Shown in pieces: positions 1 to 8,384 of a stretch of 64,000 nucleotides of DNA. A model generated the notes under the pieces. That model saw nothing but the letters and a program-made list of their open reading frames with translations. It was not told the DNA's origin and did no database searches. The DNA is from Sphingopyxis sp. HIX (GTDB lineage Bacteria; Pseudomonadota; Alphaproteobacteria; Sphingomonadales; Sphingomonadaceae), in NCBI RefSeq assembly GCF_001468285.1, contig NZ_LNSB01000003.1, positions 1 through 64,000 on the forward strand. The letters are read 5' to 3'. A program made the position numbers and the translations under genes. Numbering within the stretch: the stretch's first letter is position 1; each line of letters begins with the position of its first letter.

Positions 1-96
1 ACTCGTAACGCTTGATCCCCATCTCCAAACTCCGCTCGCTTGGCAAAGCTTGAATCAGACTTCACACACAAACGGAATCCTGAATGTCGATACAGC

Positions 97-1281
97 CTAG
101 TCCCGCACCAGCAACATCGCCCCCGCCAACGGGCCACCCGAGGTCGAGGTGGCGCAGATTTGCGGGTCGCCCTTCACCTGCCGCGGCCCGGCGCGGCCCC
201 AAAGCTGGGTGCAGGCTTCGTGGACCGCGCCATAGGCGTGGAGGCGCCCGCCCGACATCGCGCCGCCGCCGGTGTTCACGGGGAGCTCGCCATCGAGCGC
301 GATGCGGTGGCCGCCGTCGATGAAATCCTTGGCGCCATAGCGCTCGCAGAAGCCGAAATTTTCGAGCCAGTTGATCGTGTGGAAGCTGAAGCCGTCGTAG
401 AGCTGCGCGATGTCGACGTCGGCGGGTTTGAGGTCGGTGCGGCTCCACATCATCTCGGCGACCTTGGGCTGTGCCTGCGTGTCGAGTTCGGCAAGCTGGG
501 TCCAGCTGTTGCGGTAGCGCATCGACGAACCAATCGCCTCAATGCGGATCGGCGGGTTCTTGAGGGTCCGCGCAACGTCCATGCGCGAGACGATGATCGC
601 GGCGGCGCCGTCGATCGGGACGTCGCAGTCGTAGATCCGCAGCGGCGTCGCGATGAGCGGCGACGCCAGATAATCGTCGATGCTGATAGGGCTCTTGTAG
701 ATCGCCTTGGGGTTGAGCGCGGCGTTGCGGCGCTGGTTCACCGCGATCTGGCCCACCTGATCCGGGCGAATGCCGCTCTTGTGGACATAGAGGTTGAAGA
801 AGAGCGCCTGCTGGAGCGCGGCGGCATAGGTGTAATAGGGAGCGTACCAGGAGAAGGGGCCGGCCTGCCGCTGGCCCTCGCGGAGCAGGCTATTGGCATA
901 GGCCGTCTTGCGGGCGGTCGCCTCATACATGGTGCGGAAAATGAGGACGTTGCGGCAGAGGCCGGCGGCGATCGCGCCGATCGCGTTGAACACCGCGCCA
1001 TATTGGCCGGGCGCTTCGCCGCCGCCGCCGTACCAGCCGACCTGTAGCCGCAACGCATCCTGTAGCGTCGCGCAGCCGACCGGCGAGAAGCCCGAACCGT
1101 CGGCCTTCTCGCCGGGCCAGGTTGCGATGCCGTCGATGTCGGCACGCGTGAGGCCCGCGTCGGCGATCGCTTCGAGCGCGGCGTCGACGGTGAGCGCGAG
1201 CGCCGATTTGTCGGCGCCGCGCGAGACGTCGGACATTCCGACGCCGGTGATCGCGGTATCTTTCTCGGCGAAGCGCGTCAT
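97..1281 (-). CDS. Thiolase-fold lipid-transfer protein, probable CoA-aldolase subunit (pair 1)
   Basis: A 394-residue member of the thiolase/SCP-x superfamily. The region where a thiolase carries its nucleophilic cysteine (about residues 85-98, GGGGEAPGQYGAV) has none, and the C-terminal glycine loop reads NTGGGAMSGG (near residue 336). Loss of the cysteine is typical of Ltp2-like proteins, which perform retro-aldol cleavage of 3-hydroxyacyl-CoA side chains together with a DUF35 partner. Such a partner lies directly upstream: its stop overlaps this ATG as ATGA. The start was chosen at that overlap, and an upstream in-frame extension of 32 residues only duplicates DUF35 coding sequence. The aldolase role is inferred from family and pairing. 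Confidence 0.85.
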   Translation of the reverse strand: MTRFAEKDTAITGVGMSDVSRGADKSALALTVDAALEAIADAGLTRADIDGIATWPGEKADGSGFSPVGCATLQDALRLQVGWYGGGGEAPGQYGAVFNAIGAIAAGLCRNVLIFRTMYEATARKTAYANSLLREGQRQAGPFSWYAPYYTYAAALQQALFFNLYVHKSGIRPDQVGQIAVNQRRNAALNPKAIYKSPISIDDYLASPLIATPLRIYDCDVPIDGAAAIIVSRMDVARTLKNPPIRIEAIGSSMRYRNSWTQLAELDTQAQPKVAEMMWSRTDLKPADVDIAQLYDGFSFHTINWLENFGFCERYGAKDFIDGGHRIALDGELPVNTGGGAMSGGRLHAYGAVHEACTQLWGRAGPRQVKGDPQICATSTSGGPLAGAMLLVRD

Positions 1282-1682
1282 GCCGTCACCGGGCGGAAGA
1301 GCGGAACCCAGAGGTCTTCGACCGGTTCGAAGACGACCTCGACCTCCATGTCGAAATCGACCGCTTCGGGCGCGCATCCGACGATGTTGCAGGGGATGCG
1401 CACGTCGTCCTGCTCCGCGATCGCGACGAGCGCCAAGACATAAGGCTCGGAAAGTTCAGCCACCCACGCCTTGTGGTTGACGGTGAAGGTCACCACCCTG
1501 CCCCGCCCCGACACCGCCTGCGGCGCGACGTCGCGGCTCTCGCAGCGCGGGCAAAAGGGGACCGGCGGGTGGACGAAATATTCGCAGGATGCGCAGCGGT
1601 GGATCGCGAGCTTCCCCTCGCGGCCCCAGGTCCAATAGGCTTCATTGTCCCGGTCGATCACGGGCAATGTTCGGGCGACCAT
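1278..1682 (-). CDS. DUF35 zinc-ribbon / OB-fold protein (pair 1)
   Basis: 134 residues. The N-terminal zinc ribbon has two CxxC pairs (C30/C33 and C44/C47) around a HPPVPFCP loop, followed by an OB-fold with the usual FTVNHKAW stretch near residue 68. DUF35 proteins bind acyl-CoA and stabilise thiolase-fold aldolases such as Ltp2. This gene leads a two-gene transcript with the thiolase-like gene, joined by an ATGA overlap. It diverges from the amidohydrolase operon, and the TetR-type palindrome at 1723 lies between the two starts. Confidence 0.88.
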   Translation of the reverse strand: MVARTLPVIDRDNEAYWTWGREGKLAIHRCASCEYFVHPPVPFCPRCESRDVAPQAVSGRGRVVTFTVNHKAWVAELSEPYVLALVAIAEQDDVRIPCNIVGCAPEAVDFDMEVEVVFEPVEDLWVPLFRPVTA

Positions 1683-1722
1683 GTCTCTCTCCCACTTATT
1701 ACACTATGTCATAAACCAAGAG

Positions 1723-1737
1723 TTGACACATCGTCAA
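1723..1737. promoter_or_regulatory. Predicted TetR operator, copy 1
   Basis: TTGACACATCGTCAA is an inverted repeat (TTGAC-n5-GTCAA) in the divergent intergenic region between the DUF35/thiolase genes and the amidohydrolase/P450 operon. It shares the arms and the following T-run (CGTCAATTTTT) with the site at 12165 in front of the TetR gene. The left arm also looks like a -35 hexamer (TTGACA). Binding is inferred. Confidence 0.6.
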
Positions 1738-1786
1738 TTTTTGCGATGATGTGGGCAACAACAGATCATTTGAGAGGAGAGTCGCC

Positions 1787-3100
1787 ATGCAGATGGACGA
1801 CATGGTGATCATCAGCGTCGACGATCATGCGGTCGAGCCGCCCGAGGCCTTCATCCGCCACTATCCCGAGGGCAAGAAGGACCGCGCGCCGCGCATCGTG
1901 CAGGACAATGGCAAGGACATCTGGTCGTGGAACGGCCAGCGTTTCCCGACCATCGGGCTCAACGCCGTCGTCGGCCGCCCGCGCAGCGAATATGGCATGG
2001 AGCCGAGCGCCTTCGAACAGCTGCGCCCCGGCACCTATGACCCGAAGCTGCGCGTCGACGACATGAACGCCAATGGCGTGCTCGCCTCCTTGAACTTCCC
2101 GACGATGCCGAGCTTTGCCGGCGGCACCTTCGTCGCGGTGGCGCAGAAGGACCCCGAGGAGGCCTTGCTCGCCTGCCGCGCGTGGAACGACTGGCATGTC
2201 CAGGAATGGTGCGCGACCGCGCCCGGCCGCTTCATCCCGATGTGCCTGATCCCGATGTGGAACATGGACGACACGCTCGCCGAACTGAAGCGGATGAGCG
2301 ACCTTGGCGTCCATGCGGTCAGTTTCTCCGACAATCCGTCGAACATCGGCCTGCCGAGCATCCACAACGAATATTGGGAGCCCTTCTGGAAGGCGTGCAG
2401 CGACTACAAGATGGTGATCAACTGCCATATCGGCACCGGCGCGCGCGCGATGCACCCCTCGCCCGAAAGCCCGATCGACGCGTGGATCACCGCGATGCCG
2501 ATCTCGATCGCCAATTCGGCGGCCGACTGGACCTTTGCCAAATTCTGGCAGCGCTACCCCGATCTGCGCATGGCGCTCAGCGAAGGCGGCATCGGGTGGA
2601 TCCCCTATTTCCTCGAGCGCGCCGATTTTACGCACGAGCATCATCACGAATGGACCTTCACCGACTTCAATGGCGAGCGGCCTTCGGACCTGTTCAAGCG
2701 GCACATCATCTGCTGCTTCATCGACGACCAGTTCGGGGTGAAGAACCTCGATTATATGAACACCGACATGGTCGCCTATGAATGCGATTATCCGCATTCG
2801 GACACGGTGTGGCCCAATGTCCCCGAATATCTGTGGGCGTCGGTCAACGGGCTCGACAAGGGCATCATCGACAAGATCACCCACCTCAATGTGATGCGCG
2901 AGTACAGCTTCGACGCGTTCGCGCTGAACGGCGGGCGCGAGAATTGTACCGTCGCGCACCTGCGCGAGCTGGGCAAGGATGTCGACGTCAGCCCGCGGCA
3001 TAACCTGGGCGGGCTCAAGACCGACAGCATGGACGCGATCGGCAAGGCGCGCCGGCCGATCACCTCGGGCGACATCGAACGCATGTTCGCCTCGGCCTGA
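1787..3100 (+). CDS. Amidohydrolase-2 family metal-dependent hydrolase
   Basis: 437 residues from the ATG at 1787, which follows a good ribosome site (GAGAGGAGAG). An in-frame ATG at 1751 has none and lies close to the operator. The N-terminus holds the family metal motif D-x-H followed by EPPEAF (SVDDHAVEP). Later come a histidine-containing strand (NCHIGTG, about residue 218) and ECDYPHSD near residue 339. This TIM-barrel family includes ACMSD-like decarboxylases and hydrolases, and many members lie in sphingomonad and actinobacterial CoA-catabolic clusters without a known reaction. It is the first gene of a five-gene operon with a P450. A paralogue sits at 21210. Substrate unknown. Confidence 0.82.
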   Translation: MQMDDMVIISVDDHAVEPPEAFIRHYPEGKKDRAPRIVQDNGKDIWSWNGQRFPTIGLNAVVGRPRSEYGMEPSAFEQLRPGTYDPKLRVDDMNANGVLASLNFPTMPSFAGGTFVAVAQKDPEEALLACRAWNDWHVQEWCATAPGRFIPMCLIPMWNMDDTLAELKRMSDLGVHAVSFSDNPSNIGLPSIHNEYWEPFWKACSDYKMVINCHIGTGARAMHPSPESPIDAWITAMPISIANSAADWTFAKFWQRYPDLRMALSEGGIGWIPYFLERADFTHEHHHEWTFTDFNGERPSDLFKRHIICCFIDDQFGVKNLDYMNTDMVAYECDYPHSDTVWPNVPEYLWASVNGLDKGIIDKITHLNVMREYSFDAFALNGGRENCTVAHLRELGKDVDVSPRHNLGGLKTDSMDAIGKARRPITSGDIERMFASA

Positions 3101-3114
3101 GCGGAGGACGACCG

Positions 3115-4395
3115 ATGACCGAGACGACACTCTCCCGCTGTCCGATCGCGCACGCTCCCGCGGACGCGCCGCCGGTGCCCGCGCATGTGCCGCCCGACCG
3201 GGTGCTCGACACGCGTTTCGCGCAGGGCCAGGTCGCGTTCGACCTGCCCGATCCATACCTCCCGTCGGACGTGATGCGCGACCCCGATGTGCCGCGGATT
3301 CTATACTATCCCTGGCCGACGAGCGGGCGCCAGCATGGCGCGTGGACGGTGTCGCATTATGAGGACATCCGCCGCGTTTACGAGGACAACGACACCTTCT
3401 CGACCGAGGGCGCGGCGCAGTTCCAGGCGCTGGCGGGCGAGACCTTCCCGTCGATCCCGCTCGGCATCGATCCGCCCGACCATGGCCGCTATCGCAAGTT
3501 CCTGAACCCCTGGTTTACCCCGGTCGCGATGAACGACATGGAGCCCAAGATCCGCGCGATCGTCACCGAGATGATCGATGCGGTGGTGGGGGACGGCGAG
3601 GTCGACATCGCCTATGACTTCGGGCGCATCTATCCGGTGCGGGTCTTCCTGAACCTGATGGGTTTCCCCTTCGGCATGTTCGACCAGTTCCTCGAATGGG
3701 AATATGCGATCCTGCACAACCCCGACATCGCCGCCAAGGCCGAGGCGGTGAAGGGCATTCTCGCGTACCTCCGCGGTTTCATCGCCGAAAAGCAGGCGAA
3801 CCCCGACGAGACCTTGGGCAGCTATATCGCCAATGGGCAGATCGACGGCCAGCCGCTGACCGCCGACGAGACGATCGGCATGACCTGGTTCCTGTGGCTC
3901 GGCGGGCTCGACACCGTCGCGTCGACGATCAGCCAGATGTTCCGCCGCATGGCGCTCGACACCGAACTCCAGGCGCGCATCCGCGCCAATCCGGAGATCA
4001 TCAACAGCGCGGTCGAGGAATTTCTCCGCGTCCAGCCGCTCGTCAACAGCGGGCGGCGGATCAAGAAGGATTTCACCTGGCACGGCGTCGAGCTGAAGGA
4101 AGGCGACTGGATCGCCTGCATCAACAGTTCGGGCAATTTCGACGAGAAGCAGTTCGCCTGCCCGCGCGACTTCGACCCCGAGCGCAAGAACAACCGCCAT
4201 TTCACGCTGATCGGCGGGGTGCATATCTGCCTCGGCGCGCATCTGGCGCGGCGCGAGCTGCGCGTTTTGCTGCAGGAGTGGCTGTCGCGCGTGCCGCCCT
4301 TCCGCCTGAAGCCGGGCGCCGATACCACGGTGATCCCGGGGCTGCTGTCGATCCGCAACCTGCCGATCGTCTGGGACGCCAAAGCCGTTTCATAA
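3115..4395 (+). CDS. Cytochrome P450, CYP101-like
   Basis: 426 residues. The layout matches P450cam-type enzymes: PAHVPPDRV at the N-terminus, an I-helix GGLDTV with the proton-delivery pair D266-T267, HGVELKEGDW, then heme ligand Cys372 in ICLGAHLARRE and a closing LPIVWD. The phenylalanine normally seven residues before the ligand (FGxGxHxC) is replaced: the loop reads LIGGVHIC. It would hydroxylate a hydrophobic substrate using electrons from a ferredoxin, but no ferredoxin or ferredoxin reductase gene is in the window. It follows the amidohydrolase by 14 bases and has a GGAGGA ribosome site. Confidence 0.9.
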   Translation: MTETTLSRCPIAHAPADAPPVPAHVPPDRVLDTRFAQGQVAFDLPDPYLPSDVMRDPDVPRILYYPWPTSGRQHGAWTVSHYEDIRRVYEDNDTFSTEGAAQFQALAGETFPSIPLGIDPPDHGRYRKFLNPWFTPVAMNDMEPKIRAIVTEMIDAVVGDGEVDIAYDFGRIYPVRVFLNLMGFPFGMFDQFLEWEYAILHNPDIAAKAEAVKGILAYLRGFIAEKQANPDETLGSYIANGQIDGQPLTADETIGMTWFLWLGGLDTVASTISQMFRRMALDTELQARIRANPEIINSAVEEFLRVQPLVNSGRRIKKDFTWHGVELKEGDWIACINSSGNFDEKQFACPRDFDPERKNNRHFTLIGGVHICLGAHLARRELRVLLQEWLSRVPPFRLKPGADTTVIPGLLSIRNLPIVWDAKAVS

Positions 4396-4405
4396 GGATA
4401 ACAAC

Positions 4406-5881
4406 ATGGCTTTCTTGAAATATGACGACGCCATTTATGTCGGCGGCGAATGGGAGAAGACCGACCAGCGCGAGGCGGTGATCAACCCCGCCGACGAAAG
4501 CCTGCTGATCGAGGCACCCGTCGGCAGCGCGGCGCAAGTCGACGCGGCCATCGGCGCGGCGCGCACCGCGTTCGACCAAGGCGATTGGGCGTATATGCCA
4601 GTCGCCGAGCGGCAGGCTGTGCTGACGCGCTTCCTGAACGCGCTCGACGCACGCAAGGGCGCAATCGTCGACATGATCGTCGCCGAGGCGGGCGCGACGC
4701 GGATGCTCGCCGAGTTCCTGCAATATGGCATCCCGATGAAGCATGCGCGGCGGACGGTCGAGGTCGCCTCGCGCCCCGCGGTCTCGTCGCTGCCGGTCGA
4801 GCTGACCCCCAATGCGCTCGGCCGCACGACGCTGGGCACCGGGGTGGTGAGCCGCGAGCCGATCGGGGTCGTCGCGGCGATCTCGCCGTACAACTTCCCC
4901 TTCTTCCTCAACATCGGCAAGGTGATCCCCGCGCTCGCGGTCGGCTGCACGGTGGTGCTGAAACCCTCGCCCTATACGCCGATGCAGGCGCTGATCCTCG
5001 GCGAGATCGCCGACGAGGTCGGGCTGCCCAAGGGCGTGCTGAGCATCGTCACCGGCGATATCGCGACGGGCCAATTGCTGACCACCGACCCGCGCGTCGA
5101 CCTGGTCCACTTCACCGGGTCCGACAAGGTCGGATCGATGATCCAGGCGCAGGCAGCGCCGACGCTGAAGCGCATCGTGATGGAGCTCGGCGGCAAGTCG
5201 GCGCTGATCGTGCGCGCCGACGCCGACATCGCCAAGGCCGCCGCGGCGGGGATCATGGGGTTCACGACGCATGGCGGCCAGGGCTGCGCGCTCACCACGC
5301 GGCACCTGGTCCACAACAGCGTCCGCCCGCAGTTCGTCGAGGCGATGAAGGCGATGCTCGGGCATCTCAAGATCGGCAATCCGGTGGACCCCAGCGTCAA
5401 TTACGGCCCGCTGATCCGCGAAGTCGCGAGGCGGCGCACCGAGGATTATGTCGCGATCGCGCAGGACGAGGGCGCGACGCTCGTCGCGGGCGGCAAGCGG
5501 CCCGAGGGGCTCGACAAGGGCTATTATTACGAGCCGACCCTGTTCGACAATGTGAGGAACGACAGCCGGATCGCGCAGGAAGAGGTGTTCGGGCCGATCG
5601 GCGCAGTGATCAGCTTCGACGACGATGCCGACGCCATCGCGATGGCGAACGACAGCGATTTCGGGCTGTCGGGCGCGATCTACTCGGCCGATGCGGGCGA
5701 AGCCTATCGCATGGCGCTCAAGATCCGAACCGGCGGCGTGTCGATCAACGGCGGCGCGGGGACGATGCAGTCCGACGCGCCCTTCGGGGGCATCAAGCGC
5801 TCGGGTTACGGCCGCGAATATGGCGAGGATGGCCTCAACGAATTCACCTATCAAAAGGTGATCAGCTTTCACGCCGAATAA
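4406..5881 (+). CDS. NAD(P)-dependent aldehyde dehydrogenase
   Basis: 491 residues, the usual ALDH length. Catalytic Glu260 sits in MELGGKSA and nucleophile Cys294 in GGQGCALTT. The cofactor-binding strand FTGSDKVG precedes them. The position directly after a P450 suggests it oxidises an aldehyde produced by P450 hydroxylation and alcohol oxidation to an acid, which the next gene could then attach to CoA. The start lies 10 bases after the P450 stop, with AAGGATAA as ribosome site. Function as ALDH is secure; the substrate is not. Confidence 0.92.
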   Translation: MAFLKYDDAIYVGGEWEKTDQREAVINPADESLLIEAPVGSAAQVDAAIGAARTAFDQGDWAYMPVAERQAVLTRFLNALDARKGAIVDMIVAEAGATRMLAEFLQYGIPMKHARRTVEVASRPAVSSLPVELTPNALGRTTLGTGVVSREPIGVVAAISPYNFPFFLNIGKVIPALAVGCTVVLKPSPYTPMQALILGEIADEVGLPKGVLSIVTGDIATGQLLTTDPRVDLVHFTGSDKVGSMIQAQAAPTLKRIVMELGGKSALIVRADADIAKAAAAGIMGFTTHGGQGCALTTRHLVHNSVRPQFVEAMKAMLGHLKIGNPVDPSVNYGPLIREVARRRTEDYVAIAQDEGATLVAGGKRPEGLDKGYYYEPTLFDNVRNDSRIAQEEVFGPIGAVISFDDDADAIAMANDSDFGLSGAIYSADAGEAYRMALKIRTGGVSINGGAGTMQSDAPFGGIKRSGYGREYGEDGLNEFTYQKVISFHAE

Positions 5882-5904
5882 GGGCCGAAGAGGGAGAGAC
5901 AGCG

Positions 5905-7137
5905 ATGACGAAGGTCATGGAGGGCATCCGCGTCCTCGAGGTTGCGCAATTCACCTTCGTGCCCGCAGCTGGCGGGGTGATGACCGACTGGGGCGCCGAT
6001 GTGATCAAGATCGAGCATCCGGTGCGCGGCGATGCGCAGCGCGGTATCCAGATGCTGCAGCGGCTCGCGGTCAATCCGCAGCGCTCTTCGCTGATGCAGC
6101 ATCCCAATCGCGGCAAGCGCAGCGTCGGGATCGATATCTCGACCGAGGAAGGGCGCGAGCTGCTCTATGAGATTGCGAAGACCGCCGACGTCTTCCTGAC
6201 CAATTACCTGCCCTCGGCGCGGCAGAAATTGAAGATCGACATCGAGCATATCCGCGCCGCCAACCCCGACATCATCTATGTCCGCGGCAGCGCGTTCGGC
6301 GACAAGGGGCCCGAGCGCGACAAGGGCGGGTTCGACAGCACCGCCTATTGGGCGCGCGGCGGCTCGGCGGTGCTGGTGACGCCGAAGGAGCTCGACGGCC
6401 CGCTGACGCAGCCGGGGCCGGCCTATGGCGACACGATCGGGGGCATGAACATCGCGGGCGGGATCGCCGCGGCGCTGTTCCACCGTGAACGCACCGGCGA
6501 GGCGACCGAGGTCGATGTGTCGCTGCTGTCGTCGGGCATCTGGGCGACCGCCTGTTCGGTCGACGTTGCGATGGAATTGGGCGCGGACCCGTTCCAGAAT
6601 CAGCTGCCCGGCGGCGGGCAGTCGGTGGGGACCAATCCTTTCATGGGGGTGTTCAAGACGGCGGACGGCAAGTTCATCAACCTGACCGTGCTGTCGCCCG
6701 GGCCCTATATCGACGATGTGTTCGGGCATCTGGGGATTCCTGAAGCCGCGAAGGACGCGCGTTTCTCGACCGCCGAGGCGATCATGGCGAATGCAGCGGA
6801 GGCCTATCCTTTGGTCAAGGCGGCAATCGCAGCGCAGAGCTTCGATTATTGGTGCCAGCATCTGAAGTCCATGAAGGGGCAATGGGCGGCCTATCAGTCG
6901 GTGCACGATGTCGCGACCGACGAGCAGGTGCTGGCGAACGACCTGATCTTCGAGGTCGAGTCCGCCGACGGCGGCGCGCCGATCCGTCTCGTCGCCAACC
7001 CGGTGCAATTCAATCATGCGGGCGTCGAGAACACGCGTGCGCCCGAGGCGTCGGAGCATACCGAATTGTTCCTGATGGAGCTCGGGCTCGAATGGGACCG
7101 GATCGAGGATCTGAAGAACAAGAAGGCCATCGCCTGA
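5905..7137 (+). CDS. Family III CoA-transferase (CaiB/BaiF)
   Basis: 410 residues. The N-terminus (EGIRVLEVAQF...ADVIKIEHP) and the catalytic-Asp region (YGDTIGGMNIAGG, Asp176) are typical of CaiB/BaiF enzymes, which move CoA between carboxylic acids through an enzyme-aspartyl anhydride. The reading frame is open well upstream, but the first ATG with a ribosome site (AGGGAGAGAC) is at 5905. It probably activates the acid made by the P450 and ALDH encoded upstream without spending ATP. It differs from the fused transferase at 15235 in being a single domain with its Asp intact. Confidence 0.9.
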   Translation: MTKVMEGIRVLEVAQFTFVPAAGGVMTDWGADVIKIEHPVRGDAQRGIQMLQRLAVNPQRSSLMQHPNRGKRSVGIDISTEEGRELLYEIAKTADVFLTNYLPSARQKLKIDIEHIRAANPDIIYVRGSAFGDKGPERDKGGFDSTAYWARGGSAVLVTPKELDGPLTQPGPAYGDTIGGMNIAGGIAAALFHRERTGEATEVDVSLLSSGIWATACSVDVAMELGADPFQNQLPGGGQSVGTNPFMGVFKTADGKFINLTVLSPGPYIDDVFGHLGIPEAAKDARFSTAEAIMANAAEAYPLVKAAIAAQSFDYWCQHLKSMKGQWAAYQSVHDVATDEQVLANDLIFEVESADGGAPIRLVANPVQFNHAGVENTRAPEASEHTELFLMELGLEWDRIEDLKNKKAIA

Positions 7138-7148
7138 GGCCTCAGGCG

Positions 7149-8258
7149 ATGCCCCCTCCCCTCCGCGTCGGCATCATCAGCGCTGCGTGGGGCGCCAAGG
7201 CGCATTTGCCCGCTTGGCGCAGCCTCGACGGGGTCGAGGTGACCGCGATCTGCACCTCGCGGCCCGAGACGGCGGCGAAGGCGGCCGAGGATTTCCAGGT
7301 CGCGCGCGCTTTCCACGATTTCCGCGCGATGGCCGCCGATCTGGATATCGACATCGTCGATTGCGGCACGCGGCCACCGCTGCGCCGCGACATGGTCATG
7401 GCGGCGCTCGGCGCCGGCAAGCATGTCTATAACGGCATCCCCTTCGCCAAGGATCTGGCCGATGCGCAGGCGATGCACGCCGCATGGTGCGCCGCCGGGA
7501 CCGTCGCGGTGGTCGACGCCTTCATGCAGGCGGTGCCCGCGATGGCGCAGATGAAGGCGATGATCGAGGCAGGCTGGCTCGGCGAGGTCTTCGGCGCCGA
7601 TGTCGCGTTCGAAGTACCCTTGTTCAGCGCGGCGCAGACCAATGTGCCGGGCTATGTCTGGTTCGCCGATCCCGCGAACGGCGCGAGCGCGGGGCGCAAC
7701 CTCGGCAGCCATATGCTGCACCTGCTGGTGCATTTTTTCGGGCCGGTGGCAGCGGTGACTTCGGACCAGTCGCTGGCGCTGAAGGCGTGGCCGCTGGCGG
7801 CCGAGACCATCCGGCCCGCGGTGCCCGACCGGGCCTCGATGCTGCTGCGCCACGCCTCGGGGCTGCCGACGCGGCTCGAGGCGAACTGGTGCAAGATCGG
7901 CGGCGACGGTTTTCGCTTTTCGGTCTGGGGAGCGAAGGGACGCCTCGAAGCGCGCGCGCCGGTGTTCCCGATGGCGCATGATACGCGGCTGTTCGGAACG
8001 CGCGATGCGGCGCTGGGGAGCGCGGCGATGGAGATAATCCCCGTCGAGCCGAGCTATCTGGCGGTGCCGGGATGCCATGCCGTTGCCGACCGGCCCGAGA
8101 CGGGGTTGTTCGCGCTGGCATCGATCTTTGCCAAGATGCGCGATGCGATCCGCGGCGCGGGGGCGGCGGCGCCCGATTTCGCGCAGGCGCTGCATGTGCA
8201 GGAGGCGGTTGAGGCGGCCGCGGTCGCGTCGGGCGAGCGGCGGTGGGTCGACCTATAA
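7149..8258 (+). CDS. Gfo/Idh/MocA family NAD(P)-dependent oxidoreductase
   Basis: 369 residues. It has an N-terminal Rossmann strand (RVGIISAAWGAKAH, about residues 6-19), the family CTSRPETAAKAAEDF segment, and the second-strand region GKHVYNGIPFAKDL around residue 95, where most members have EKP. That E-K-P to G-I-P change removes the usual lysine and may alter catalysis. It is the last gene of the amidohydrolase-P450-ALDH-CoA-transferase operon, 11 bases after the transferase stop. The ATG at 7149 has only a weak ribosome site, so translation may depend on coupling. Family is clear, reaction unknown. Confidence 0.78.
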   Translation: MPPPLRVGIISAAWGAKAHLPAWRSLDGVEVTAICTSRPETAAKAAEDFQVARAFHDFRAMAADLDIDIVDCGTRPPLRRDMVMAALGAGKHVYNGIPFAKDLADAQAMHAAWCAAGTVAVVDAFMQAVPAMAQMKAMIEAGWLGEVFGADVAFEVPLFSAAQTNVPGYVWFADPANGASAGRNLGSHMLHLLVHFFGPVAAVTSDQSLALKAWPLAAETIRPAVPDRASMLLRHASGLPTRLEANWCKIGGDGFRFSVWGAKGRLEARAPVFPMAHDTRLFGTRDAALGSAAMEIIPVEPSYLAVPGCHAVADRPETGLFALASIFAKMRDAIRGAGAAAPDFAQALHVQEAVEAAAVASGERRWVDL

Positions 8259-8260
8259 CT

Positions 8261-8376
8261 CCCCTCCCGCAGGCGGGAGGGGTTGGGGGTGGGCCAGCAG
8301 TGGTGCGACTGCCCACCCCGCTGCGACTAGGAAACAAGTTTCCAAGTCTCGCTGCCCCTCCCGCTTGCGGGAGGGG
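8261..8376. repeat. GC-rich hairpin repeat element, type A
   Basis: Two 22-base perfect hairpins (CCCCTCCCGC arm with its complement, loop AG or TT) bracket a core containing GCCCACCCCGCTGCGACTAG and AAGTCTCGCTGCC. The same core occurs at 22332-22490 and, inverted, at 12907-13015. It lies between convergent genes and could also stop transcription in both directions. It resembles a REP-type dispersed element; mobility is not shown. Confidence 0.8.
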
Positions 8377-8384
8377 ATGGTCCG

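Noticed and set aside
1..96. Gene fragment at the left edge
   Set aside because: The + frame from position 40 runs antisense through the thiolase-like gene and has no recognisable product. Nothing supportable is seen in the first 96 bases.
4202..5872. Open frame of 556 codons antisense to the ALDH gene
   Set aside because: The composition is typical of the complement of a GC-rich gene and no motif is visible. The same applies to the frame at 9964-11577 opposite the MFS gene.
4450..5904. Possible long N-terminal extension of the CoA-transferase
   Set aside because: The frame is open through the ALDH gene, but the translation is Arg-rich noise. CaiB homology begins exactly at ATG 5905, which has a ribosome site.
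8261..8376. CRISPR-like repeats
   Set aside because: The repeated units are hairpin arms at the ends of dispersed elements, without regular spacers, and no cas gene is present.
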